A stretch of 64,000 nt of DNA from Flavobacterium tistrianum. GTDB taxonomy: Bacteria > Bacteroidota > Bacteroidia > Flavobacteriales > Flavobacteriaceae. Where the stretch lies: the NCBI RefSeq assembly GCF_003254545.1, contig NZ_QJRH01000071.1:1-64000 (forward strand), in the 5' to 3' direction. The position numbers and the translations under genes are program-made. The stretch's first letter is position 1; each line of letters begins with the position of its first letter. Shown here piece by piece: positions 46,036 to 55,695 of the stretch. The notes under the pieces were generated by a model. The model saw only the letters and a list, made by a program, of their open reading frames with translations, did not search any database and was not told the origin of the DNA.

Positions 46036-46455
46036 TTGTAATGGGCTATTTTTTTATTCTCCAAAAACAGTCTTATAAGATTATGTTTATTTAAACTGAT
46101 TTCAGGGTGCAAAGATAACAGATTAAGTTCGGAAATTAAGCGTTTTTGGATTGTAATTATTGATATTGAGATTATTCAAAATTATTCAAAAGTATTTTTA
46201 TTGAAAATTATAATCAAGAATGATTAATCAATTTAATGTTGCGCGAAAAGTTTATTCGATTTAAATGAATATTTTTTACGTAAAGTTTTCTTTCAATTAA
46301 ATAAAATTCTCACAAAACTTCGTTATATTTGATTGCCCAAATCGATGATTATCAGATATGAAAAAAATATGTGAAAACTAAGGTTTTTTGAGTAATTTAT
46401 TGGGTTTTCGATATTTTTTTTAAAGTTGTTTCTACCAATTTAAAACTTTAAAAAT
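46036..46455. other. AT-rich divergent gap between mrp and the L,D-transpeptidase
   Basis: About 420 bases. A TATATTTG -7 match at 46324-46331 could drive the transpeptidase with a long 5' UTR; no -33. No ORF or clear repeat. Confidence 0.4.
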
Positions 46456-48057
46456 ATGCGAAATTTTACTTTTTCTTTAATTCTTGTTACAGTCAGTTTT
46501 TTTGCATTTTCATTCAATTCATTTTCCAACAATGCTAAAAGCAAGGCTGATTTAACAAATCGAAAAGCTGTTGCAGTCATTACCATCGATGCAGCTTCAA
46601 TTAATGCCTTTTTTAAAAAATACCCTAAGCTTAAAAAATATCAGAAAGATGTTGAGGGTATTTATAAAGCTAAAGAGTACAAATCTATTTGGTATGATGA
46701 TAAAAGTATAACAGAATTTGGCTCATTATTATATCAGAAAGTAAATGTTCTGAAAGATCAGGGTATTGAAGAAAAAATGCCCTATAAAGAGCAAATTGAT
46801 GAGGCTTTTAATGAGAGTGCTTCTAGCAAGCCATCACAGCTTGATACCGAATTGCTGCTGACAAGCATGTATGTATTTTATGCAAGCAATGTGTATTCTG
46901 GTGTCGATCCTGCGACATTGAAAAAAATAGGATGGTACTTGCCTGCAAAATCTATTTCGTATACTCATATTCTAGATTCTTTAATGGTGGACACAGATCG
47001 ATTGGATAAAGACGATAATCTTTTATTCAGCCAATATTATAAACTGAAAGATGCGCTGAAAAAATATCGTAAAATAGAAACCGATAATCTTTGGCAGAAA
47101 ATTGCGATTGACAGTGCTACTTTTAAAGATTTAAGACCAGATGATACAGCTATTGCCATAAAGCAAATTAGAAATCGATTATTTGTAGTAGGAGATTTGA
47201 AAAAAGATTCTGGAAGTGATATTTATGATGAAGAATTGATGGCAGGAGTTTTAAATTATAAGAAAAGATATAATCTAAAAATAAATTATGCTCTAACTAG
47301 AGATATTATCAATCAGATGAATGAACCTATTAGCAAGAGAATCAGAACCATTATGCTGAATATGGAAAGATGCAGATGGATTCCGACCAAATTGGCCAAA
47401 GCAGATGAATACGTTATGGTAAATATTCCTTCATTCAGGCTGTTTTATGTTAAGAATGGAAAGTATGATTTGGTTTCGGATATTTTTGTTGGTAACAGGC
47501 TAAGTGAAACTGTGATTTTTAGCGGAAATATGGATCGAATCGTTTTCAGTCCGTATTGGTATGTGCCGACAAGTATTATTCAAAACGAGCTAAAACTTCA
47601 GATTGCGAGTGACAAAAACTATCTAGAAGAGCATAATATGGAATGGAATGGAGGAAAGGTAAGGCAGAAACCAGGGCCAAAAAATTCTCTAGGATTAGTA
47701 AAATTCATGTTTCCGAATCCAAACGACATCTACATGCACGACACGCCTGCAAAAAGTTTATTCGAATTTGAAAAACGTACTTTCAGTCACGGCTGTATAA
47801 ATGTGAAAGAAGCCAAACAGCTTGCACTACATATTTTGAAAGATGATCCAGACTGGCCAGCGGACAAAATTGAGAGCGCTATGAATGGTGGAAAAGAAAC
47901 AACTTGTATGCTTAAACGCAAGATTCCAGTTTATATAGGTTATTTTACCTGCTGGGTTCAGGACAACGGAGAAGTTAATTTTTTCCCAGATGTATACGAT
48001 CGTGACCAAAATCTAGACAAGCTGATTTATAATGATGCTGTAACGATGAAAGACTAA
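46456..48057 (+). CDS. L,D-transpeptidase (YcbB-like)
   Basis: 533 aa. N-terminal hydrophobic signal, a long scaffold with a peptidoglycan-binding-like segment (ELMAGVLNYKKRYNL), then a YkuD catalytic domain (about 300-480) with HDTPAKSLF and SHGCINV; Cys447 is the nucleophile. Makes 3-3 crosslinks or anchors proteins to the wall. Confidence 0.93.
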   Translation: MRNFTFSLILVTVSFFAFSFNSFSNNAKSKADLTNRKAVAVITIDAASINAFFKKYPKLKKYQKDVEGIYKAKEYKSIWYDDKSITEFGSLLYQKVNVLKDQGIEEKMPYKEQIDEAFNESASSKPSQLDTELLLTSMYVFYASNVYSGVDPATLKKIGWYLPAKSISYTHILDSLMVDTDRLDKDDNLLFSQYYKLKDALKKYRKIETDNLWQKIAIDSATFKDLRPDDTAIAIKQIRNRLFVVGDLKKDSGSDIYDEELMAGVLNYKKRYNLKINYALTRDIINQMNEPISKRIRTIMLNMERCRWIPTKLAKADEYVMVNIPSFRLFYVKNGKYDLVSDIFVGNRLSETVIFSGNMDRIVFSPYWYVPTSIIQNELKLQIASDKNYLEEHNMEWNGGKVRQKPGPKNSLGLVKFMFPNPNDIYMHDTPAKSLFEFEKRTFSHGCINVKEAKQLALHILKDDPDWPADKIESAMNGGKETTCMLKRKIPVYIGYFTCWVQDNGEVNFFPDVYDRDQNLDKLIYNDAVTMKD

Positions 48058-48065
48058 AAATAAAA

Positions 48066-48098
48066 GCCCGACGGATTTTACTGAAATCTGTCGGGCTT
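48066..48098 (+). terminator. Hairpin after the L,D-transpeptidase
   Basis: 13-bp stem with one G-T pair (GCCCGACGGATTT facing AAATCTGTCGGGC); also between convergent genes, so it may serve the permease gene. Confidence 0.75.
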
Positions 48099-48122
48099 CT
48101 TTAAAAAAAATGGTCTACAAGC

Positions 48123-50549
48123 TTATTCGTATTTTAAATATTTTAAGACATCTATTTTGGTTACCTGAAACGCTTTTGTCAAAACAATTACTAAAGTTAA
48201 AATCAAAAGAGAAATCAAGGCAATTGCAAAAGGTACTGTCGAAATTCCAATTCTAAAAGCGAAATCTTCAAGCCATTTCTGTAATAATATATAAGCAGGA
48301 ACAATCCCGATTGCAAACCCTATTAAACAGAAAACAATATATTGTTTCGATAATTCTTTTAAGAGGATATCTGTTTCAGCTCCTAATGTTTTTCGAATGG
48401 CGATTTCTTTCAATCTTCTCTCCATCGAAAATGATGCCAAAGCAAACAATCCGAATATTGCAATTATAATTACAACCAGATTTAGGATAAAAAACAGTTT
48501 TTTTTGTTTCACTTGCTGCTCATAAGTCCTCGCAAAACTTTTGTTAACAAATTCGTAGTCAAAAGGATAGTCTGGATTAACATTCTTCTCCCAATATAAT
48601 TTCAAATTTTCTAACGTTTCTGTTAAATTATTAGGCGATACCTTTACAAGTACACTATTAAAGTTATTCCATTTTAAAGTTTTAAGATTTATAAAAACCA
48701 TTGGAGGAATTTTATTTTGCAATCCAGTCAAATTAAAATCTTTTACAACCCCAACAATTTTAAATTTTAAATTGTCACCTCCATTGCTCCATCCTGAAGT
48801 TATAACCGTATTAATTGGGTCTTTCAGATTTAATGTTTTGACCAATGTTTCATTCATAAGCATACTGCTTATAGTGTCTGAAGCATATTGAGGAGATAGG
48901 TCACGCCCTTTTACGATTTTTATTTTCATCATATCTAGGAAACCAAAATCCATTTCAATATTTTTTGGCTGTACAAAAATTCCATTGTGTTTAAATCCTG
49001 AACTTGAGCCCGAATTACCTCCAAAATCTCCCGCAAATGTGGCAACATCTACAACTCCAGGGATTTTTTTAATTTCTTGTTTTGAAGCTAAATATTCATC
49101 AGTCCTTTTAAGCCTGTCTAAAGTATTGTAAGGAATTGAAATGACTTGATCGCCACTAAAGCCCAAATCTTTCTCCATCATATAGTTCACTTGAGAATTT
49201 ACAATTAGCGCTCCAATGATAAAGAATGCCGCGATTCCGAACTGAAAAATAAGCATCGAATTACGAATCCAGATGCCGCTTTTACTTCTTGAGAAATTCC
49301 CTTTTAAAACCTTTAGTGTTTCAAAATTTGCAATATAAATGGCAGGGAAGATACCCGCAAAAATGATTACTAATCCAAATATTAAAATAAGCTGCAGGTA
49401 AAATTCACTGCCATTCATAGTCAGTGTTTTGTTCAAGAAATTATTGTAGTAAGGCAATGAAAGCTCCACAATTGCCAAAGCAAATAAAATAGCCAGCGTA
49501 ACAATTATGGCAGTTTCAAAAATAAACTGCGCAATAATCTGGTTTTTTGAAGCACCCACGATTTTACGAACTCCAACTTCTTTGGCACGTTTTATTGCAG
49601 ATGCTGTTGCCAAATTGATATAGTTTACCAATGATAAAACTAAAATCAAAATAGACAAACCGCCCATGATATAAAGCAGTTTTAAATTACCAACTCCTTC
49701 AGGATAATTTTGTCCCGCTGAACTTTTGGTTCCATATAGGCGAGACGTTTTCAATTGGTCTAAAATGACTTTTACTTCACCATTTTCTTTGACATATTGT
49801 TCAACTGTCATGCCGCTTTCTTTGGCATCTTTTATGGTTCTGTTTACAAAATAGACATTTTGCATTTTCTTTAAAACAGTAGCCACAGCTGCGTCTTTTT
49901 TAATTTTAATTAGCAAACCATAATTAAAATTTCCCCATTGATTTAAGTCGTTATCTCTCTTTATACCACTAAAAACATAAGAAGGTTCTATAGATGAAGG
50001 CCTAATAATACGATATACCGACTTCACAGTATAATCTTTATTATTGTAAGTGATAGATTTACCAATAGGATCTTCGTCTTTAAAAAGCAATTTTGCTTGT
50101 TCTTCAGAGACGGCAACACTATTTTTTTCTTTCAAAATATTGATTTTTGTTCCTTTTACAATATCAAAAGGAAAGAAATCAAAGAAATTTTCATCGCTTA
50201 TCATGATATCTTTAACCATCAGTTTTTGATCCTGATATTTTACAAGATCTTCGGCATACCAAGTGTTGAAGAAACAGATTTTATCGATTTCGGGAATTGT
50301 AGCTTTACAAGTTTCCCCAAACGGAATAGAGTTAGAACCCCAAGTATCTCCAGAGCTTATTTTGTTGAGAACCATATAAGTATTCTCTTTTCCAGGATTC
50401 CATTGATCGTACGAGTGCTCATTGTTCCAATAAAGTATGGCAAAAATGACCGCTGCAATTCCGATGCTTAATCCGAGAACATTTAAAAATGAAAACAGTT
50501 TGCTTTGCTTTAAATGATATATAAATATTTTAAACCAGTTAAAAATCAT
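48123..50549 (-). CDS. ABC transporter permease, MacB/FtsX type
   Basis: 808 aa. N-terminal TM1 (FSFLNVLGLSIGIAAVIFAI), a large periplasmic MacB-PCD domain, FtsX helices at about 290-430 (with KRAKEVGVRKIVGASKNQI), a second periplasmic domain and a second FtsX block at about 680-805 (KEIAIRKTLGAETDILL). Eight spans, a duplicated form usual in Bacteroidota. Works with the ATPase and adaptor to move substrates or drugs out of the periplasm. Confidence 0.9.
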   Translation of the reverse strand: MIFNWFKIFIYHLKQSKLFSFLNVLGLSIGIAAVIFAILYWNNEHSYDQWNPGKENTYMVLNKISSGDTWGSNSIPFGETCKATIPEIDKICFFNTWYAEDLVKYQDQKLMVKDIMISDENFFDFFPFDIVKGTKINILKEKNSVAVSEEQAKLLFKDEDPIGKSITYNNKDYTVKSVYRIIRPSSIEPSYVFSGIKRDNDLNQWGNFNYGLLIKIKKDAAVATVLKKMQNVYFVNRTIKDAKESGMTVEQYVKENGEVKVILDQLKTSRLYGTKSSAGQNYPEGVGNLKLLYIMGGLSILILVLSLVNYINLATASAIKRAKEVGVRKIVGASKNQIIAQFIFETAIIVTLAILFALAIVELSLPYYNNFLNKTLTMNGSEFYLQLILIFGLVIIFAGIFPAIYIANFETLKVLKGNFSRSKSGIWIRNSMLIFQFGIAAFFIIGALIVNSQVNYMMEKDLGFSGDQVISIPYNTLDRLKRTDEYLASKQEIKKIPGVVDVATFAGDFGGNSGSSSGFKHNGIFVQPKNIEMDFGFLDMMKIKIVKGRDLSPQYASDTISSMLMNETLVKTLNLKDPINTVITSGWSNGGDNLKFKIVGVVKDFNLTGLQNKIPPMVFINLKTLKWNNFNSVLVKVSPNNLTETLENLKLYWEKNVNPDYPFDYEFVNKSFARTYEQQVKQKKLFFILNLVVIIIAIFGLFALASFSMERRLKEIAIRKTLGAETDILLKELSKQYIVFCLIGFAIGIVPAYILLQKWLEDFAFRIGISTVPFAIALISLLILTLVIVLTKAFQVTKIDVLKYLKYE

Positions 50550-50604
50550 TTTGATGTATATTTTTTATAGTTGATATGGTTGTTTTTTGGTAAACCTTTC
50601 GGTT

Positions 50605-50676
50605 TTAAATCATAGTAAATATTTTGCACACCAGTTCTACCAGAACCACAAGTGCAGTAACAATAATTTTAATCAT
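50605..50676 (-). CDS. Possible 23-aa hydrophobic peptide between ATPase and permease genes
   Basis: ATG 50676-50674, TAA at 50605. Protein MIKIIVTALVVLVELVCKIF plus three residues: one membrane-spanning helix with charged ends. It starts 8 bases after the ATPase stop, the right place for a translated operon gene. Too short for certainty. Confidence 0.4.
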   Translation of the reverse strand: MIKIIVTALVVLVELVCKIFTMI

Positions 50677-50683
50677 CACTTTG

Positions 50684-51391
50684 TTATTTAGCGTCCATAA
50701 AAACATCAACATTACGTTGATTTAACTTTTCAGAAAATATAACTCCGTCTTTCATATGAATGGTTCTCTGCGAAAAAGAAGCGTCATAATCAGAGTGGGT
50801 AACCATCAAAATGGTAGCGCCTTTAGCATGTAAATCGGTTAAAAGTTCCATTACTTCATTACCGTTTTTACTGTCTAGGTTTCCTGTTGGCTCATCGGCC
50901 AAAATAATTTTTGGATCGTTTACCAAAGCTCTTGCAACGGCAACTCTCTGTTGCTGTCCTCCAGAAAGCTGTTGAGGGAAATGTTTCAAACGGTGCGAAA
51001 TGTTTAATTTTTCGGCAATAGCCTCAATTTTCTGTTTTCTTTCAGAAGCTTTTACGTTGTTGTAAAGCAAAGGCAATTCGATATTATCGTAAACAGAAAG
51101 CTCATCGATTAAGTTGAAATTCTGAAATATGAAACCAATGTTTTCTTTTCGCACTTTTGCTCTTCCTTTTTCTTTAAGCCCGATCATTTCCTGATCTAAT
51201 AATTTATAGCTTCCGCCACTAGCGCCATCAAGAAGACCAATGATGTTTAATAAAGTCGATTTCCCACAGCCCGAAGGTCCCATGATGGTTAAAAAATCTC
51301 CTTTTTTTATTTCTAAATTGATACCGCTCAAAGCAGCAGTTTCTATTTCTTCTGTTCTAAAAACTTTGGTTAAATTCTGAATTGTGATCAT
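50684..51391 (-). CDS. ABC transporter ATP-binding protein (MacB/LolD type)
   Basis: 235 aa. Walker A GPSGCGKST, signature LSGGQQQRVAVARAL, Walker B ILADEPTGNLD, H-loop VTHSD. Partner of the permease at 48123 and the adaptor at 51501. Confidence 0.94.
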   Translation of the reverse strand: MITIQNLTKVFRTEEIETAALSGINLEIKKGDFLTIMGPSGCGKSTLLNIIGLLDGASGGSYKLLDQEMIGLKEKGRAKVRKENIGFIFQNFNLIDELSVYDNIELPLLYNNVKASERKQKIEAIAEKLNISHRLKHFPQQLSGGQQQRVAVARALVNDPKIILADEPTGNLDSKNGNEVMELLTDLHAKGATILMVTHSDYDASFSQRTIHMKDGVIFSEKLNQRNVDVFMDAK

Positions 51392-51500
51392 AATTTTTTA
51401 AGGTTTTGAAATGTTATTAAAATCGTTTTTTGATTGATGATTGATGTCTTTATAATTGTAAATTGTGAATTGTAAACTGTGACTGTGACTGAAAACTGAA

Positions 51501-52751
51501 TTACTGCGATTGCGACTCAAGAGAAAGCTCTTCAATATCTTTATAATCGGTATAAGAAGAAGTGACTACAGATTCGCCTTCTTTTAAGCCTTCTAAAACT
51601 TCGTAGTAAGAAGGATTCTCGCGTCCTAATTTGATATTTCTTCTTACGGCTTTATTTCCGTTTACTACAAAAATCCATTTTCCGGCTGCTTCCTGATTAA
51701 AAGCGCCTCTCGGAATAACTAAAGTTTTGTTCTTTTCAGATAAAATCAATTTTACGCCAAAGCTAAGTCCATCCTGAAGCACAATATTTTCTTTCGATGC
51801 AAAAGCCAATTCTACGGTAAATCTTCCGCCTTTAACTTCTGGAATTACTTTAGTAACAATAACTTCAAGATTTTTGCCTTTAAATTCCACTTGTCCTTTT
51901 AATCCTTCTCTAAGTTTTTCCAAATAAAATTCGTCAACTTCGGCAGTCAATTTGTATCCTTTATTAGAATCAATTTTTCCGATACTTGCGCCTGCCTGAA
52001 AAGTCTTCCCTAGAACAGGTTCAAAAGAAGTCAGTCGACCTGTTTCTGGCGCTGTGATTAAAAAGTTCTTTTTGTTATTTCTAAGAATATCCAAACTCTT
52101 TTCCATAGTCTGGATCGAACGGTTTATTTGAGAAATCTGAACCTGATTGCTTTGTTTTTCTTTTTGAATGCTTTGCTGAATTGTTCTTTTACGTTCCTCC
52201 TGAAAACGAAGGCTTTCCTTAAAAGTATTCCAGTCATTTTTAGAAATCACATCTTTCTCATACAACTTTGCATTCATGTCGTACAATCTTTTTGCATCGT
52301 TGTAGTCGTGTTCAATTAAAACTAAATCTTTGTTTAAGTTTAATTCTTGATTTCTAATATTTAATTTTCCAGTATTTAAATTGTTGATTTGCTCAATAAT
52401 CGCAGTTTCTTGAGTCAGGTAATTCAATTCTGTATTCGGATTGTATAAACGAGCCAGCGATTGTCCTTTGGTAACCATTGCGCCATTTTCTACAAAAATC
52501 TCTTTTACAGAACCGCCTTCGGTAACGTTTACCAGCATCACATTCAAAGGTTCTACTTTTGCTTGAAAAACTACGAAATCTTCAAAAAAGGCTTTTTCCG
52601 CTTTTTGAATTACCAATTCGTCTGCTTTTACATTTAAAGTTCTTTTGGTGTTAAAAGCGAAAACCGAGATGGTAAGCAAAACTAAAAAAACAGCAATTGC
52701 TATTGCGAGATATCTAAATTTTTTATTTTTACGAGGAATTATCGTGTCCAT
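51501..52751 (-). CDS. Efflux periplasmic adaptor subunit
   Basis: 416 aa from ATG 52751 (MDTIIPRKNKKFRYLAIAIA); the frame to 52778 would cover the promoter's start area. N-terminal TM, coiled-coil hairpin (about 110-230), lipoyl halves (LRNNKKNFLITAPETGRLTS split), barrel and membrane-proximal domain. HlyD/MacA type. Driven by the sigma-54 promoter at 52782-52796. Confidence 0.92.
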   Translation of the reverse strand: MDTIIPRKNKKFRYLAIAIAVFLVLLTISVFAFNTKRTLNVKADELVIQKAEKAFFEDFVVFQAKVEPLNVMLVNVTEGGSVKEIFVENGAMVTKGQSLARLYNPNTELNYLTQETAIIEQINNLNTGKLNIRNQELNLNKDLVLIEHDYNDAKRLYDMNAKLYEKDVISKNDWNTFKESLRFQEERKRTIQQSIQKEKQSNQVQISQINRSIQTMEKSLDILRNNKKNFLITAPETGRLTSFEPVLGKTFQAGASIGKIDSNKGYKLTAEVDEFYLEKLREGLKGQVEFKGKNLEVIVTKVIPEVKGGRFTVELAFASKENIVLQDGLSFGVKLILSEKNKTLVIPRGAFNQEAAGKWIFVVNGNKAVRRNIKLGRENPSYYEVLEGLKEGESVVTSSYTDYKDIEELSLESQSQ

Positions 52752-52781
52752 TTTTTTAAATATTTTACTGATAATCAATAG

Positions 52782-52796
52782 GTAAATACTGTGCCA
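52782..52796 (-). promoter_or_regulatory. Sigma-54 (-24/-12) promoter of the efflux operon
   Basis: Minus strand TGGCAC-AGTAT-TTAC: the -24 box is perfect, spacing right, -12 box TTAC against TTGC. About 31 bases before the adaptor start, and the divergent regulator is a sigma-54 activator. Confidence 0.7.
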
Positions 52797-52860
52797 TAGA
52801 ATTTATTATTTGTAAAGTATTGATTTTAAAGAGGCTTCAGAAAACACTTCAAAAAAGCAG

Positions 52861-52898
52861 TGTCCGATAATGAACAGTTGACCGTTCGGAAACGGACA
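52861..52898. promoter_or_regulatory. Tandem activator-binding sites (UAS) for the sigma-54 regulator
   Basis: 52879-52898 is a near-perfect dyad, TGACCGTTCGGAAACGGACA (7 of 8 arm bases pair). 52861-52880 (TGTCCGATAATGAACAGTTG) is a weaker copy 18 bases away. They sit about 65-115 bases upstream of the -24 box, the typical distance for enhancer sites, and 13 bases before the regulator gene. Confidence 0.6.
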
Positions 52899-52911
52899 GA
52901 AAAAAGACTAC

Positions 52912-54261
52912 ATGAGAAAAAAACTAGCCCAAATATTAGTTGTCGACGATCAGGAAGAAATTCTTTTTTCTGCAAAAATGATTCTTAAAAAACATTTTGA
53001 GATGATTTTTACAACCAATAGTCCCAAAAAAATCATTTCAATCTTAAGCGAAAACGACATAAATGTGGTGTTGTTGGATATGAATTATAGAATTGGTTTT
53101 GAAGACGGGCGAGAAGGAATTCATTGGCTAAAAGAAATTAAAACACTTTCTCCGCAGACTATTGTAATCTTAATGACGGCTTTTGGTAAAATTGAAACCG
53201 CTGTAGAAGGTATTAAAATTGGCGCTTTTGATTATGTTTTAAAGCCTTGGAACAACGAAAAACTTATAGAAGTTATTGATAAGGCAATTGCTGAAAGCAG
53301 AAAAAACAGTAAAAAAACAGCTGAAAAGGTAGAAAAAACCGAAAAGAAATATTTTGTCGGAACTTCAGCCAAAATAAAACAAGCTTATTCTATCGCCGAA
53401 AAAGTAGCCAGAACAGATGCCAATGTTTTGATTTTGGGCGAAAACGGAACAGGAAAATATGTTTTTGCAGAATTTATTCATCAGCATTCAGAGAGGAAAA
53501 ATCAACCTTTTGTGCATGTAGATTTGGGTTCTCTAAGTGATAATCTGTTCGAAAGCGAACTTTTTGGTTATGCCAAAGGGGCTTTTACCGATGCTAAGGT
53601 TGATACTCCAGGACGTTTTGAAAATGCCTCAAACGGGACTATTTTTTTAGACGAAATCGGGAATATTCCGCTACATCTTCAAGCTAAACTGCTTCATGTT
53701 TTACAGACTAAAACTGTAACACGTTTAGGCGAAAGCAAACCAAGACCATTAAATGTTCGCGTTATTGCGGCAACAAACAGTGATATTAAAACAGAAGTAA
53801 AAAATAAAACATTCCGTGAAGATTTGCTTTACAGAATCAATACAATGGAAATAAATCTTCCTTCTTTGCGCGAAAGAAAAGATGATATTGTACCGATGGC
53901 AAACTTTATTCTGGAACAGATAGCCGAAAAATACAATCAGGAAAACTGGCGTTTTGAAGAAAATGCAGCATCTTATTTGGAAAAATATCCGTGGAAAGGA
54001 AATGTTCGAGAAATGGAAAACAAAATTGAACGCGCTTTGATTTTGGCAGAAAACAATACAATTTCTGTAATAGATTTGGATATTTTGGACTTTGAAGAAA
54101 TTCAGGAAAACGATGAAAATCCATTATCAGAAATGGAAAAAGGCGCAATCGAAAAAGCACTTTTTAAGAACAACGGAAACATCAGTAAAACTGCAGAAGA
54201 ATTAGGTTTGTCTCGTGCGGCTTTGTATAGAAGAATAGAGAAATACGATTTGAAGAATTAG
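52912..54261 (+). CDS. Sigma-54-dependent response regulator (NtrC family)
   Basis: 449 aa. Receiver at 1-120 with Asp56 as phospho-acceptor and DD at 12-13. AAA+ domain at about 145-385 with Walker A GENGTGK, sigma-54 loop GAFTDA in place of GAFTGA, Walker B IFLDEIG and R-fingers. Fis-type HTH at the C-terminus (GNISKTAEELGLSRAALYRR). Divergent from the efflux operon it probably controls; paired with the kinase at 54361. Confidence 0.94.
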   Translation: MRKKLAQILVVDDQEEILFSAKMILKKHFEMIFTTNSPKKIISILSENDINVVLLDMNYRIGFEDGREGIHWLKEIKTLSPQTIVILMTAFGKIETAVEGIKIGAFDYVLKPWNNEKLIEVIDKAIAESRKNSKKTAEKVEKTEKKYFVGTSAKIKQAYSIAEKVARTDANVLILGENGTGKYVFAEFIHQHSERKNQPFVHVDLGSLSDNLFESELFGYAKGAFTDAKVDTPGRFENASNGTIFLDEIGNIPLHLQAKLLHVLQTKTVTRLGESKPRPLNVRVIAATNSDIKTEVKNKTFREDLLYRINTMEINLPSLRERKDDIVPMANFILEQIAEKYNQENWRFEENAASYLEKYPWKGNVREMENKIERALILAENNTISVIDLDILDFEEIQENDENPLSEMEKGAIEKALFKNNGNISKTAEELGLSRAALYRRIEKYDLKN

Positions 54262-54273
54262 GAAGAATAATAA

Positions 54274-54349
54274 TTTTGCCACAGATTAAAAGGATTTTCC
54301 CAGATTTAAGATAAAAAATGCTTTTTAATCCTTTTAATCTGTGGCAAAA
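54274..54349. repeat. 23-bp perfect inverted repeat between regulator and kinase genes
   Basis: Arms 54274-54296/54327-54349, starting TTTTGCCACAGATTAAAAGG; 30-base loop. A very stable RNA hairpin inside the two-gene transcript, with A and T runs at its ends that make it terminator-like. Same words as the 31711 and 56157 repeats. Confidence 0.85.
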
Positions 54350-54360
54350 AAAAATAATAA

Positions 54361-55686
54361 ATGAAGAACTGGAAATTTTATAATGCATTGTTCGTGAGAG
54401 TTCTATTTGTAATGGCGCTCTTTTTCTGCAGTGCGTTATTGTTTTATAAAGGATTTCGATTCAATGGCATTTTGGTAGGTGTTTTTGTTTTGATTTTTCT
54501 GTTCGAAATGTATTTTTTTGTCAAAAACCAATTGCTGTTTTATGACAAAACGATAAACTCGATTCTACACGACGACTTTTCAGCTCACTTTCCAGAAGAA
54601 CATAAAAGAGACAATTTTAATAGTCTGTATCTTTTATATGACACTTTAAAGGTTCAGAAACAAGAGCAGACTTCAAAAGAATTAATTTATCGTTCGATTT
54701 TGAACAGTATTGATACTGCTACTTTAATCTTAGAAAAAGAAAATGATAATTGGTCTGTTTTTGTAATGAATGACTGTTTTTCAAAGCTGTTCAAAGTGCC
54801 AAAAGTAAGTCATTGGCAATATCTTAAAAACTATCTTCCGAGTTTGTGCAGTGAGATTGAAAAGGTTGGTTTTACAGAACTTAAAACAGCCATTTCTATC
54901 AAAATTGAAGATCAGGATCTTCAGACTTTTATGCTTCAGACTTCGCATACTCAAACATATAATAAAGAGTATTTTATCATTTTGCTGGATAGCATTCAGC
55001 GTGTGATCGAGAAAAAAGAAAAAGAGGCGTGGATTAATTTAATGAAGATTATTTCGCATGAATTAATGAATTCATTAACGCCAATTCGCGCGCTTTCGCA
55101 AAATTTGCTTCATATTGTGGATCAGGAAGAATTGGAAGAGGATGATTTTGAAGACATTAAAAGCAGTATTTCAACAATTATAAATAGGAGCGATCATTTG
55201 CAGTTTTTTGTAGAGAATTACCGTAAACTGGCAATGCTGCCAACGCCAAACAAACAAATGACGCCAATTAATGCTTTGTTTGAAGATTGTCTGCGTATTA
55301 TGAGTCCAATTTTGAAGGATGAAAAAATCGAGTTGATAAATGAAATACATAGTTCACGTTCTATTATGATTGATAAAAATCAGATGGAACAAGTAATTAT
55401 CAATTTGATTACCAATAGTATTCATGCTTTAAAAGAAAAAGAAGAAAAGAAACTGCTAATCTCAAGTTATACCGAAAACAATCGCTTTTTCATTGTGATT
55501 GCAGATAACGGAAAAGGAGTAGATGCCGAAATTAGAGATAAAGTTTTCTTGCCGTTTTTCACCACCAGAAAAGATGGCGCGGGAATTGGTTTGACGCTTT
55601 CTAAAAACATTATAGAAGCCCACGGAGGTTATCTAAGCTACCAAACCGACGAAGATAAAACGAGTTTTGTGATTTGTCTGATTTAA
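54361..55686 (+). CDS. Sensor histidine kinase (NtrY/NtrB-like)
   Basis: 441 aa. Two close N-terminal membrane helices (about 11-29 and 34-53) with almost no periplasmic loop. PAS-like segment (LNSIDTATLILEKENDNWSV), HisKA with His233 in ISHELMNSLTPIRALSQ, N box INLITNSIHAL, G1 DNGKGVD, G2 GAGIGLTLSK. Phosphorylates the sigma-54 regulator, probably sensing an envelope or cytoplasmic signal. Confidence 0.93.
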   Translation: MKNWKFYNALFVRVLFVMALFFCSALLFYKGFRFNGILVGVFVLIFLFEMYFFVKNQLLFYDKTINSILHDDFSAHFPEEHKRDNFNSLYLLYDTLKVQKQEQTSKELIYRSILNSIDTATLILEKENDNWSVFVMNDCFSKLFKVPKVSHWQYLKNYLPSLCSEIEKVGFTELKTAISIKIEDQDLQTFMLQTSHTQTYNKEYFIILLDSIQRVIEKKEKEAWINLMKIISHELMNSLTPIRALSQNLLHIVDQEELEEDDFEDIKSSISTIINRSDHLQFFVENYRKLAMLPTPNKQMTPINALFEDCLRIMSPILKDEKIELINEIHSSRSIMIDKNQMEQVIINLITNSIHALKEKEEKKLLISSYTENNRFFIVIADNGKGVDAEIRDKVFLPFFTTRKDGAGIGLTLSKNIIEAHGGYLSYQTDEDKTSFVICLI

Positions 55687-55695
55687 TCTTTAGTG

